64,000 bases of DNA, from NCBI GenBank assembly GCA_964036045.1, contig OZ038378.1, positions 146,347,767 through 146,411,766 of the forward strand, written 5' to 3'. This DNA is from Eutreptiella sp. 'Long Island Sound 2002' (Eukaryota > Euglenozoa > Euglenophyceae > Eutreptiales > Eutreptiaceae). The notes beneath the pieces were generated by a model. It worked only from the letters and a program-made list of their open reading frames with translations. It made no database searches and was not told where the DNA came from. Both the position numbers and the translations under genes were made by a program. Shown one piece after another: positions 20,566 through 30,888 of this stretch (position 1 is the stretch's first letter; every line of letters starts with the position of its first letter).

Positions 20566-21615
20566 TCAGTCAAAGCCGGGGCACTCGTGAAACCAATGCC
20601 GTTTCACTCCCCTCCCAGCGTTCTTGCACGCCCGACACGCTGTCACCGGGGCATTGGTGACGTCCATCGGCTCGGCACCCGGCTTGGCGGTGTACAGGCG
20701 GCGGCCCCCCTCAACGCGGAACTTACCCTTCATGGCTTGCAGCCGCCGCCCCACCACCTCCTCCTCCGCCGCTCCCGTACAACCAGCGGACAGCACAGGC
20801 ACATCGGACGCATCCTCGGCCGCGTCCGACCCCTCGCCGACCTGTCCGGGGTCCAAGCCCTTCTTGCCCCTGTATGCCGACAGGCTAGTCACCGTGAACG
20901 TCCAGACCGCCTGGACAAAACTCCGAAGGCGCGTAAGTTCGTCATCATCCATGGACTCCAGCTGCCACACTTCCGTGTCCGCGGAGTCCGCGTCCACCAC
21001 CGGCGCCAGCTCGTCCAGGATGGCGTCCGTGAACTTTTCCTTGTCCTTGTACTTGGAGACGTATTCGTGTTGGGGCACCTCCCTGCGCCACAACAAGGTG
21101 GACAGCGCGAGAAGGCTGGCGAAGATCCACTGGGGCTTAGAATCCAACTCCCTCACCTTCACGATTTCCGCTTTACACAGCGGCGGGACCCTCGCCATTT
21201 TCCTCTTGGACTCCGCCTCGGCCTTGGCACTGACCGCCTCCAACTGCTTGCGCAGGCCCTCCATCACAAGGGCCTGTCCTTGAACCAACTGCTTGAGCTC
21301 CTGAAGCTCTGGCGACACCGTCTGCGGCTGCTGGGGCGGTACCTCCACCTTGACAAAGCCCAGCGACGCCACATCCAGGTCGCACTGGGCCATGACGCAA
21401 TACGAGGCGATCATCTTCACCAGCCCCACCTCCCCCAACTCTATTCCGTACCTGGCGACGAAACTAGCCTCCCACTCTGACCTGCGTTCAGGCAGCACCG
21501 ACAGCTTCATCTCCACCTGCGAGGCAGCCCTGGCTATCTCCAGCATGGGAACGCTATCAATGAACTGGGAACAAATTGTTCCCTTCGCGAAGACGGCAAA
21601 ATCGTCAACTGACAT
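20566..21615 (-). CDS. YR element gag-like protein
   Basis: The best start is ATG at 21615 (MSVDDFAVFAKGT). The product has an alpha-helical N-terminal half with a coiled-coil-like stretch (PELQELKQLVQGQALVMEGL) and an acidic middle. It ends with a Cys/His cluster CRACKNAGRGVKRHWFHEC that resembles a zinc knuckle with wide spacing. TGA at 20568-20566 ends it. The same frame remains open into the recombinase. Confidence 0.8.
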   Translation of the reverse strand: MSVDDFAVFAKGTICSQFIDSVPMLEIARAASQVEMKLSVLPERRSEWEASFVARYGIELGEVGLVKMIASYCVMAQCDLDVASLGFVKVEVPPQQPQTVSPELQELKQLVQGQALVMEGLRKQLEAVSAKAEAESKRKMARVPPLCKAEIVKVRELDSKPQWIFASLLALSTLLWRREVPQHEYVSKYKDKEKFTDAILDELAPVVDADSADTEVWQLESMDDDELTRLRSFVQAVWTFTVTSLSAYRGKKGLDPGQVGEGSDAAEDASDVPVLSAGCTGAAEEEVVGRRLQAMKGKFRVEGGRRLYTAKPGAEPMDVTNAPVTACRACKNAGRGVKRHWFHECPGFD

Positions 21616-21677
21616 ATTCACAGACCGGGTCGTTCCAAAGTGTCACGGAGCAGGCTCTACGTGTGACCACCTATGGT

Positions 21678-21794
21678 CTGCTGGCAACAAGCAAAAATGC
21701 TCTACAAGTACAGAGCCTCACTGCACACACGCATGCGCACACACACACCACCCGACGAGCAAAACCAAAGCTCAGGCACGGCTGAGCTAAGATT
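21678..21794 (-). repeat. YR element split direct repeat A1 (117 bp)
   Basis: Outer 5' end of the element in its own orientation, matching A2. It ends in ATT immediately before LINE ORF1 sequence CGCCATGCGG. Confidence 0.9.
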
Positions 21795-24034
21795 CGCCAT
21801 GCGGCGGTGGAAAAGCGTCCCGGGTTCCATGTTGACCGGACCGCTGATTCAGCAAGAAAACCGTTTTCATTGAGGAAAGACAATAGGGCTGGGCCCTGTA
21901 ACCAAATGGGAACGTCATAAACGACTTTTAGATCAGAACGCCCCTCCGGTGAGGACGAGGCGGAAGAGGCGGAAGAGACTGACTCCGTGTCGGATTCCCC
22001 TTTGAACCAGTCACGCTGGCGTTCGTCCTTGAACAGTAGGCCATTGGCCTTCATTTGGACATAAGGGCCAGATATGAACTGCTCAGTGGCGGATTCAGTG
22101 GAAAGACCCACCCGCAGTTTGTTAAACCCGGTGACCTGCAGATACGTAGGATCAGAAATATCAGAGAGAGCTTGCTTGACATTGCGCCAGAGATGTTTGG
22201 CGTAGTTTTCCTTGTGGGTCTTCTTATAGAAGACATCGAGAACGGTGTGGCAGTGAGGGAAAATAGAGCCGTCGAATTCCGACATGCTCATAAGTGCGAA
22301 AAAATCCAACTTTTTAAAGTCAGCAGTGAAGCTAGCGCACTGAGGTGCATCAAGATTGACCAGAAAGATTTTTGATTGTATGCCTTGCTGTCTCAGATTG
22401 ACCGGTCCCGGAATGTTGAAGCATTGGGACCCGGTCATGCCTAGCTTCAGCATTGTTTGTGTCATATCCTTTTCAGACATATGCACCGCATGGGAGTGGA
22501 GAGGGGACTCCGGCAATTGGCAGGGTTTGCGGTCCAGGGCTCGCCCCTGGGATAGCAATCTTGTAGAGAAACGGGCGGGTTCCAGCCTTTGATCTATAGA
22601 AGTAGCAGTGTGCAGAATAACGAAGAAATCCCTGGAGTGTCCATCAGTGTCCTGTAGCTGTCTGGAAAGTCTTGAAAACGCCTGTGGCGTACAAGAGGTG
22701 TGTTGTAACTGTGCGTCACACCATTGTGGGAAATTGTGCGGATGCGTCAGGTGGACCAAAATGTCGATTCGTTTCGGCCGCAACCTGGTGTATAGAAAAT
22801 TCGCTGTTTTGACACAGGACGTGAGTTCCGTGTCCCTCGTGACTAACAAAAAGTTAGTGTGAGAGTTGGGAAAATGTTGTGAAAGATCATCATCTGTGAA
22901 ATCCGTGAGTCCTTTCCAACTTTTGGGGGAACCATCATTGGAGAAGGCGGCAGTGGCTTGAAGGACCACAAAGTCCTGCAGCCAATTGAATTGCATCATA
23001 AGGAGCTGTTGTTCAGAGTCCATGAGTGAGGTCAGAAATTCAGGATCGTGCAGGGTTTTTTTGTTAGCACATAAATCAATGGCTGCCTGAATGTTCGCAG
23101 GGGTCATGGAGATCCCTGGTTCCGTAGCGGGGGGTGGGTGGTCGGCCGACCCTTGGGCTTCGGCTGGCTTTTTTTTCTTTTTGAGCGGAGAGACGCCCAA
23201 AGCGTTTGAGAGCTTGGAGTGAACCTTTTCTCTCTGATGTAGGAGCACCTTTTGTTGCTGCATGACCTGTTCCTGCTGCTTAGAAATGACATCTGATACC
23301 TTAGAGTTAGGGTTGCAAAGCAGGTCGAAAATGGCCTTCTCTGCCTCCCCGATTTGCGAGTTTATGATGGTCCACTGTTTTTGAAGGCGAGTGGTATCCT
23401 CAGCGGTGACTTCGGTTCCAAGCTGTTCATGTTGACTTTCCACTTCCTTGGCTTGGGTGATGAGGTCAAAATAGTTCTTACGGGCTTTCAGAAGTGGGTT
23501 GTCCTCAACAATTTCTAGCTGTTGTAGGGTCATTCGAATAGCGATGCCCAGATCATCGATAGATTGTGTTAGCCGCTGTCTGTAGGAGGCATTTTCAGGG
23601 CTGTTGAGGTGACCGGATTTCTCCCAGTTGCTTTTTTCGGTAAGTAGCGCGCTTCTCTTAGAAGTGAGATCCAGAATATTGTTTGCAGAGGAGAGTTGCA
23701 GACCTCTTGTCATAGGGTCGTCGCTCACGGCTTGTTCCATCATTTCGTCAACGATTTCTTTTGACCGCTGCTGCGTAATTTGATTCAGGATTGTGATGAG
23801 GTGCTGAGAAAGCAAAGCTTTAGAGGCTGCCGTTAAGGGAGTCGTGAATGTTTTATTTGAGGTATTCCAGTTGCATTGAGACAGTAGTTGCGTCAGGGCT
23901 GCCTCGGTGAGCGGAGCTTGTCGGAGAACATCCTGTACGGATGCTGTCAGAGAGTCGGCACTGGCTGAGGTAATGGCTTGAAGTAGCTGCCGAATGGAGC
24001 TGTCATCGATTACTGGTACGGCAAATTCGTCCAT
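21795..24034 (-). CDS. LINE ORF1, N-terminal part (interrupted)
   Basis: ATG at 24034 opens about 746 residues before the YR insertion at codons for TAAWR. The N-terminal half is helical and coiled-coil-like with many Gln/Glu residues (QQEQVMQQQKVLLHQREKVH), followed by a basic cluster LKKKKKPAE. The C-terminal half has a globular region with alternating beta-like segments (DFVVLQATAAF, RIDILVHLTHPHNF, DFFVILHTATS) and an acidic-Ser stretch. No zinc knuckle is visible. Its place before ORF2 implies an RNA-binding gag-like role; the fold is not one I recognise. The C-terminus continues at 15411. Confidence 0.75.
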
Positions 24035-24109
24035 GATTGTGACGTGGTCGGCTGGAGCACTCAGAAACAGCGAGCGAACCGTGCCAAGCGTCTGTCACAG
24101 TTGGCGGAG

Positions 24110-24547
24110 TTATTGGCCGAGAGAGTTTTGTAGAATGAAGTGTTGAAGAGCAGGGGGGTAGGTGATGAACCTCCACTCCCAATAGACGGCAGGCGGTAGT
24201 AGAAGTTGGTACAAGCAGTGCTTGAGTCCGAATTGAACTGGGTGATTTGTTCGGAATAGAAAGTCCGCCACCAGGTAGATCGACCTGAAGCTGTCGACCA
24301 GATCTCTGTCCAGGAAAGCTGGAATGTTCCGTCCCAATCGAAATGCCTGCTGTTCGTGGATCTCTTGCGTGTCGTGAGGTGTCGGCGGCGACGAGGGTGG
24401 TGATGGCGGCGAGGGCGGATGCCTGGCTATCTCAGCCTCGATCTCCTCCCAGTGTTGCTGCACTTCCCAATGTAAAGGTGAATCGGTGTTTAGGGGTGGC
24501 TGAGCGTTGTCAGTGCCTTGGGGCATGTCCCCGGGCAGGCATGGCAT
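24110..24547 (-). CDS. LINE ORF0, small leader protein
   Basis: ATG at 24547 gives 145 residues that stop 75 nt before ORF1. The N-terminal half is Pro/Ser-rich with an acidic helix (EVQQHWEEIEAEIARH). The C-terminal half is hydrophobic and aromatic, with FGLKHCLYQLLLPPAVYWEW and FITYPPALQHFILQ. A diverged homologue lies at 8498-8880, which supports real coding use. Its function is unknown; position suggests translation ahead of ORF1 on the same RNA. Confidence 0.65.
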   Translation of the reverse strand: MPCLPGDMPQGTDNAQPPLNTDSPLHWEVQQHWEEIEAEIARHPPSPPSPPSSPPTPHDTQEIHEQQAFRLGRNIPAFLDRDLVDSFRSIYLVADFLFRTNHPVQFGLKHCLYQLLLPPAVYWEWRFITYPPALQHFILQNSLGQ

Positions 24548-24613
24548 GAAAGAATCGAAAAAAAAATAGACACTCAGAAAGTGTCTGCCCGGCGCGCGCC
24601 CGGCACGCTACTT

Positions 24614-24994
24614 TTAGACTATGTTCCCCCCGAAGAGCCCCCAAGCACACCCCTTGGAAAGGCCCTTAGAATTAGGTGACCCAAACTGCCCCAGCTCAAG
24701 AAAATTGCAAACTGGGGTACACGAGACCACTCTCGCTCCTTTAAGGGCGATCTTGGTCAACACCTTAGCAAGTTGGGAGAATGGGGGGTTAGGATAGCAC
24801 AACCACATCGATCTCCAGTAGAAGCGATAGGCGTTATTGAGGTATCGCGAACAGTAGAGCTGCATCATAACATTGGTCCCACAAGTGTGGGTGTCAATAC
24901 ATTCCGTACAATAGTGCTCCTTACACTCATCACAAACTGCGACGGTGGAGCCTTCTGGCAACACAACACACACACTTCTGCCTCATCCTCTGCC
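24614..24994 (-). pseudogene. Cys-rich C-terminal region of the transposase remnant
   Basis: The frame continues that of the transposase tail past two TGA codons. It encodes VAVCDECKEHYCTECIDTHT, a cluster of Cys/His resembling a B-box or treble-clef zinc site, then YRFYWRSMWLCYPN and a hydrophobic tail. The identical arrangement at 47002-47361 shows this was part of the element's gene. It is now cut off by the stops. Confidence 0.6.
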
Positions 24995-25200
24995 TCATCT
25001 TGCGTGCCACAACCGAGCAAACAGCTGCTCAATGCGTGCCCTATACCACCTGTGCACGTCATTGTAACATTGTTGGCGGGCTGTCAAAGTGCCATTCTTT
25101 CTTCCAATGAATGGCACAATGACATGAACCCGGCCCTTATAAGCACCATCATGGCCCCCAACTTCGAAATCAAAGAAATCACCTCGGGTACGAGAAGGTC
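24995..25200 (-). pseudogene. DDE transposase C-terminal relic (Harbinger/IS5-like)
   Basis: The frame encodes GGHDGAYKGRVHVIVPFIGR, then LTARQQCYNDVHRWYRARIE and QLFARLWHAR before TGA at 24997. This matches the layout of DDE_4-type nucleases: a catalytic Asp before GAYKG, an N..h..YRARIE block with the catalytic Glu, and a following aromatic helix. The N-terminal part with the first catalytic Asp is missing. The element is therefore a dead derivative, probably mobilised in trans if at all. Confidence 0.7.
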
Positions 25201-25356
25201 AATACCCATCCCAAATCAAAACATCTGCTGATGTCCCCGGGGCCAAGGGGCAAATCCATATAATGTTGCCCAACATATCAACCGCAACAGTCCACCGGTA
25301 GGGCACGGGTCACAAAAGATGCCCGGCGCGCGCCCGGCGCGCTAACGTTCCCCCCC

Positions 25357-26684
25357 AATACTGAGGTCCATGGAGAATGAGAAGTTGGAGTGGGTGCACC
25401 CTGTCCCCAATAATAAGGTCCATGGAGAATGAGAAAGTCGGTGTGAGAAATGAGGGGGGAAAGTTTGATGCCCTGCAACAAGCCCCCTGAACATGTATCA
25501 CCATCTCCCGAGCTCATGGTGCCCGTTTCAAGGGTCTTGAAAACACATGTCACATGGGTTTGTGACGGGTTGACGGGTATGATCAAAAAGAGTTGTTCTT
25601 CTTCAATTTTTTGGTGTTTTTTTGGTGTTTTTCTTTGTTTTTTTTGGGGGGGGGCACAAAATGATGGGGTTGGGATGGGGGTTACGCCAATATATGTTGA
25701 GGTACGCTTGATGGTTGCTATTGTTTCGTGATGCACTCTAGATGGTTGCTGCAAGGTTTGGACATGATTTTTTACTGCTTTTTTGACTTTGGCTGGGCGC
25801 CGTTTCATTCATGGATGTAGTATGTTAGATCGCATAGGTGTGAGAGGTCCCGTTGTCCCAATTTCTGCCCCTAGTGGCCCTTACCGGTGTACTAGGAATT
25901 TTAAATTTTCAGTCTGATACTTGCGATAGGTCCTAGTGTCTCAATTTCTGGCCCTGGTGGCCTTCACTAGTGTACTGGTAGGGGTAGGCCGCCAATGACC
26001 GTGGTAGAAGCACCACCACTTTGCCAAAAGGCCATGGCGACCGCATGCAAACCGGGGTTCCCATGTTCCACCACGGTCCTTTTGCAGAGCTCGGCGGTTC
26101 TTGTCTGCCAGAATGAGTGCATCCCGGGTTGAGGGTACTGCCTCCAGGCAATGCACCACATTACCCGATTTGCCTACCAACTTGTCACTGGGGATTGAAC
26201 CGTTGCTAAAACCTCTTCTTCTTCACGAGGCGCAATGACGTTGGCGGCTGGGAGCACGCTTTACACACCAACTCGATGTGAAACGGCACCTGCGCAGCGC
26301 ATGCAAGATGCACATGATGCCTGCAGGACTTGCATGGCCGCATGACGTCACCCGGTGAAGAGTCACACACATGGCACACACATCGGAAGCATTTTTTTGT
26401 TTCCAGCGCTCAAGGTGTCATTGAGGGCACTCGGGAGAACCCCGGAAAGCTAAAGGTCCATTTATGTACAACATAGGCGCACTCAGTAAGTGAGCAGACT
26501 AGAGGTCCATGCAGCATGCTGGCATAACATGTGTCATTCCTTCACGCAGTAGTGCAGACGATGTGCCACGCTTGATTGGCAATTGCTCAATGTAGATATG
26601 ATGTGTGTGTCATTCAGGGAACGAGTATCTATTCGATCATTCACACTGCTCCCAGGTCACGTGTGCTGGCAACTCCTCATACAG
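25357..26684. other. Interval without a secure gene; 83-bp tandem pair
   Basis: Two related units start at GGTCC 25846 and 25929 (shared 'caatttctg', 'cc[tc]tggtgg', 'agtgtact[ag]g'). A minus-strand frame across 25933-26180 reads moderately protein-like (NVVHCLEAVPSTRDALILAD) but has no recognisable domain. A Lys-rich frame at 25440-25808 is probably composition-driven. Confidence 0.4.

Positions 26685-26685
<1 letters not shown>

Positions 26686-26739
<54 letters not shown>
26686..26739 (+). repeat. (GT)n microsatellite
   Basis: About 26 uninterrupted GT dinucleotides. Confidence 0.95.
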
Positions 26740-26740
<1 letters not shown>

Positions 26741-27187
26741 CGTAGTGGGTGGCATCCATATGTATGGTCACTAGTGTGAGTGAACGTGTCATAATGCAGC
26801 AACGCGTTGGAAGTTGAGAGTGTCCACACAGAGAAATTGTGTGTACATATGCAAGTGGTGTCCCACAACGGGTACATGCATGCCGGTTGCAGTGTGACCT
26901 ACATGACTGAAATGCCGTATGGGAGGTGTGTGTCAATCCGGGTGCCCGAGGATTTGACAATGCATCCATCAATAGGACAACGGGCACCATAGATATCTGA
27001 CACGAGTAAAGACTCCCGGTCAGTATCCGGGACATACGTGGCAAGTCAGTAAAAGGGTCTGAGCCATTGTGACTCCCTAATCATCCATGGTTACATGCGA
27101 GCAAAGTGTGTGTGACAGTGGCACGCGCATGGAGCAGCATGGGTCCTGGCCTGTGCAGAATGGTACAAGACCCTCGGTGGGGAGGAG

Positions 27188-27595
27188 TCACAGCTGCGGT
27201 CCCAACTTGGCTCGCCCGGCTGGCACGGCACACGCATCGGAAGCATTGGCTGCTTTGCCTACAAAGTGCATGCGCCTCACCTGTTTGCCACAACCGGGGC
27301 ACACGACAATGTCCCCCAACAGCTTCTCACTACAACACCTACAAGAAGGTACCTCCAATGTTGGGGCGAAGAATGAGGATACCATGGCACGCATCGTGTC
27401 GCTGGGGCTAGGGGGAGGCTCCGCATCCCCATCGGGCTCCGTAGCATGGAAGTGCCAGCCGTCCCGTGTCGCGGACCTCTTGGCGGCCCGGGACACCTGT
27501 GTGGCGAACAATTTTATCCCATTGGCATTTAGGTCTGAAGCAAACCGGGCCCATGCAACCCCTAACTCGGGGCGCAGCCACACAGGCAACATCAA
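27188..27595 (-). CDS. Hypothetical zinc-ribbon-like protein (partial)
   Basis: The frame has a helical N-terminal half and a Cys cluster SCRCCSEKLLGDIVVCPGCG with a C-X-C-C and C-X2-C pair that could bind zinc. A basic helix follows (KQVRRMHFVGKAANASDAC). No good ATG starts it, so it is likely an exon or fragment. I cannot assign a role. Confidence 0.4.
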   Translation of the reverse strand: MMLPVWLRPELGVAWARFASDLNANGIKLFATQVSRAAKRSATRDGWHFHATEPDGDAEPPPSPSDTMRAMVSSFFAPTLEVPSCRCCSEKLLGDIVVCPGCGKQVRRMHFVGKAANASDACAVPAGRAKLGPQL

Positions 27596-27599
27596 CTAA

Positions 27600-28680
27600 A
27601 ACATGTGAGAGACAAAAGGTGAAAGCGTGGCCAGAAGGCAACAGAGAATTTCCCTTCCTAGTGACCCTCTTGCAACCCTTTTGGACCCCACTATCCCTTA
27701 GAACCGTTTCTTTCCCGTGCAAACCCTTCCTTGAGCGGAGGCAGAACTAATCATCCCACACACCTAGGATAGCCTTTATTGCCCACCTAAACCCTTGCCA
27801 CATGAAAGCCAAAACCGTTCAATATCCCTTGCTAAATTGAGGTGCCCACCCAAACCCTTGTTTGAAAGAAGCCACAACCAATCATGATGCATTGCCTTAG
27901 TCCCCGAAGTTGTCCACCTCAACCCTTCCTACATGTTATGCGCTTGAGTGTAAATGTTCCCAAACATGGAACAACCGCATGATGGGGATGATTAGTCGCC
28001 ACCAAACACCTCAAAGCATGACCTGATGAACTTGCTCAATTTGATGATGCGCGCACAACAAATTGCACAAAAAACATTCAGAAATGTGGAAGGTGCATGG
28101 CTCAAGCATGCAAAAAATCACTTGCACAATTTGGAAAACATATAACAAACACAAAAAAAAACATTGAAAAACACCCCAAAACGGGGAAAAAGGAGGGGGG
28201 AATGAAACAAAACGGAAATCCGGCCTTTTTTTCCAATTTGACCAGTGGCGTGACGGGTGATTGCTAAAGGCCCGGGCCGTTTCACATAAAGTATGGGCAA
28301 GCAAAGGGGGAGCAAATGATGCTGCAATGATGCACAATACACTACCCCCCCACCACCACCACTACTATTGACCAAACAACGGCAATGCTTGAGGAACTGT
28401 AGCAATATCACGGCACAACTCGCCCAAAATAGCCTATGTTTTGCACAGTGCCCGCACAGCGCGTGGTGCGCCCCCAACGTCTAACTTTCCGGTGTGTAAT
28501 GAGTCCGTGTCACGCTCTTTCTTCACATTCTTGGGGGTACAAATCTGACATACCGGGTCATCGGGGCCTCAAAAAGTGGCAAGATTGCAAAAACTTTCAC
28601 TGTTGGGCCCCGAGGCCAACACTGAAAAACAAGTAAATGTGGAGCTTCTGAAAAACCCATCCTAAGAGGCTAAATCCGTA
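27600..28680. other. Interval without a recognised gene
   Basis: AT-richer sequence with A and T tracts and short frames only. I see no promoter, RNA gene or mobile-element end. Confidence 0.4.
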
Positions 28681-29116
28681 ATGTTTCCTTGTCAACAGTG
28701 AAACACAACACTGGTTGTGTTCCCCCAAACACCACACACCAATCCATAGCATCTGTAGCGCCAATTGTCGGGCAACACAGGTACCAAACACAATGCGCTG
28801 TTTATTGGAAAACAACACATAGCAGCTGCATTAATTGATTATGATACATTTATTGTCACCTTTGGGCCATCATCACCCCTTTCGAGAAGGCTATTGTTGT
28901 CGTTGTTGGCCCTAGCAGGAGACTGGGACCCGTCCCCATCACCTGCTTGACCTTCCCTCCTACGTTTCCATGCAACTCCCCCCCCCCAAAAAAAAAACGG
29001 GACACCCAACACTGCGGCATTAGATGGTAGCATGATGCAGAGGTGTGTGGTACTATGGGCATACTGCTCGTAAAAGGGGGTGTAGTTGCGACCAAGGGCT
29101 GGTTGCTTGTACCTAA

Positions 29117-30888
29117 TCATCTAGTGACACACATCCACGCGGTCAGCCTTGTCTTAGGCAGTAACTGACAAGTAAAAAAGAGTGTGCAAATTCTAGAATA
29201 TATTCCGACTCTTGAAGACGGACACACCATTAAAGGTAGGGGGGAACCGAAAACTGCCTGGCCAAATGTTATTAAACAAGACGCCTTCGGGTTGTCGTCC
29301 AATTCACCTGCCCTGATATCAATAAAGGATGCATGCCGCATGTCAAACAGTGTATGAGATTTTGCAATTTGCCATGCACTGTGTCGATGCACCCCTATGT
29401 TTCGTGTGGATTCTGTTGGAACATGGTTCCCTGACGAGACCAACAAATGGCTAAAAAGAGGGACTCATGCTGCGCCAATGTGGTGGCAATGAGATCATGC
29501 TTGTATGCTTGGACGAGTCGTGAAAGCATAGACTCTCCCTTCTCCTCAACATGTGCAGCACCTGGCAATGCATCATGAAAGGAACTTCATAAGAGGAGGG
29601 CAAGTCAAATCGTGTTCTTGCAATTACCATCATTACGGGTTGGCTTGATTTTACATAACAGAAACATGCTGCATTCCAACACCTTGCGTGCAGCAACACC
29701 GATACTTGAAGCATGGTGACGCCATGAGCAGTCATGCACCATGATGCCAAGTTGCAAGACAGCTGGAAAACAATACTGCAACAATCCCCGAAGTGCCTCC
29801 CGGCGCTCTTTCCACCAGGGGGTTTCACTGTCAACAGTGAAACTCTAGAGGCGCCGTTTAAATTGTTGCTGCAATGCACGATATGCAAGGTAACAAGAGA
29901 GAATCGGTCTGTCAAGTAGAATCATTTCGGGGTACTGACACACTCGTGTGGAAATCCATGAGGAAGCATTCGTGCTCAAGGCACACCCAAAAGGGGGCAT
30001 AGGCCTTGCACAATGCCGTGACGCACGCCTTGTAGGCATGCCAAATCCCATAGACAGGGCACACATCGCGTAGCGCACCACGTGCCAGGGCTGCAGCCTA
30101 CTCTTTGTTGTAAACAATCTTTGCTATCCTCCACCATAAATTCATGTCACACAACAACACCTGAACTGGGTTTTGATTCCCACGGGTTGTCTTAGAAAAA
30201 GTCGAACCATGATGTTGCTGAGCCCGGACGTCGTGGTGACGTTGTTGTCCCATAACCCATAGGGTAGCCAAGAAGAAGTCCTTGGGTTCCCACGTCAAAT
30301 ATCCAATGGACATCGCAGCAACCCCAACAGGAGGCAGTCTGATCCGAGGTCCTTCACCACATCCACAAACTCAGTGACAATTTCTTTCACATGGTGCGTC
30401 ACATCCTTCACACGGAACATCAGCCTCTCGGCAGAATGCCATCCAGTAAACGATGGGTGCCCCGATACACATGGCGAAACATCTACGGTAGTGCAGGATA
30501 TGGAAAAGTCGCGCTGTGCATCTAGATGTTTGCTGTACGTGCTCTTGCAAAATTGGTCTGCCCACGTCACATAAAAGCCACGTGTCAGCTCTGCTCGAAG
30601 ACTTTCCTTCGCAACTACCACTCGATGCTGCAATGTTGGCACCCGGTGAAGTACTAGCCCGATTCCCCACAACTCGCTGCGCTGCTCCTTCGTCAAAGCT
30701 GTCATAGCCCCTGCGCTAGGCACTGGCTCAGAAGCAACCATAGGTTTCACCAGTACGACCATACAACAAAACAAACTAAACAAGGCGGGTACAAAATGCA
30801 GTAGCTTGGTTCCACGTTTGGGCCAATCCTTCCTCAGGTCTTCGATTGTTCGTCGGGTGCGTGGGTTCCGCTGCAATTTCAGTGCCAT
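29117..30888 (-). pseudogene. Decayed multi-frame gene, transposase-like
   Basis: Minus-strand frames in series encode one protein broken by stops and frameshifts. It starts with a hydrophobic helix (LLHFVPALFSLFCCMVVLV). Later blocks are FYVTWADQFCKSTYSKHLDA, VQVLLCDMNLWWRIAKIVYN, PVYGIWHAYKACVTALCKAY and GLLQYCFPAVLQLG. The NLWWRIAKI and GIWHAYK blocks lie in one frame separated by a single stop. The pattern of a long gene with Trp/His/Tyr blocks recalls large transposase-like ORFs of protist transposons, but I cannot name the family. Two of the dispersed palindromes (29822 and nearby 28683) are in or next to it. Confidence 0.45.

Larger units (their letters stand above)
15412..21794 (-). 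mobile_element. YR retrotransposon with complete split direct repeats (VIPER/Ngaro-like)
   Basis: In element sense the layout is A1 (21794-21678), coding region, B1 (15776-15684), A2 (15686-15570), a 65-bp spacer, then B2 (15504-15412). Split direct repeats of this A1-ORFs-B1-A2-B2 type characterise Ngaro, PAT and VIPER YR retrotransposons, which integrate from a circle without target duplication. A2 and B1 overlap by three bases (ATT), the likely crossover core. ATT also bounds the element at both junctions with the LINE. The order gag, YR, RT-RNase H is that I recall for trypanosomatid VIPER, rather than the Ngaro or DIRS order with YR last. All parts look intact. Confidence 0.9.
10595..24575 (-). 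mobile_element. Full-length LINE split by a YR retrotransposon
   Basis: Minus-strand order: ORF0 (24547-24110), ORF1 (24034-21795 plus 15411-15231), ORF2 (15217-10595). Without the 6.38-kb insertion the element is about 7.6 kb. The 5' boundary is close to 24575, where a TIR element starts. The 3' side runs into a tRNA-like sequence. A target duplication was not found. The RNase H domain places it near I/Tad-type LINEs; I cannot place the clade more exactly from the sequence alone. Confidence 0.8.
24580..25356 (-). mobile_element. CGCG-rich TIR transposon with transposase remnant, copy 1
   Basis: The body is nearly identical to 46963-47707. The right end (GCGCTAACGTTCCCCC) is intact. The left outermost bases are altered, reading AGTGTCTGCCCGG instead of AATGTTTGCCCGG. 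This copy has an extra 38 bp (near 25153-25190) that preserves more transposase sequence. It abuts the 5' end of the LINE. Confidence 0.75.

Noticed and set aside
5332-20568. Stop-codon reassignment in the nuclear code
   Set aside because: In-frame stops in the kinase and LINE are TAA while gag-YR has TGA. TAA, TAG and TGA all also serve as plausible true ends, so no single reassignment explains them.
19180-20573. N-terminal extension of the RT protein encoded opposite the YR frame
   Set aside because: The translated sequence is Ser/Arg/Pro/Gly-rich without motifs and coincides exactly with the YR gene in another frame. It is most likely a shadow.
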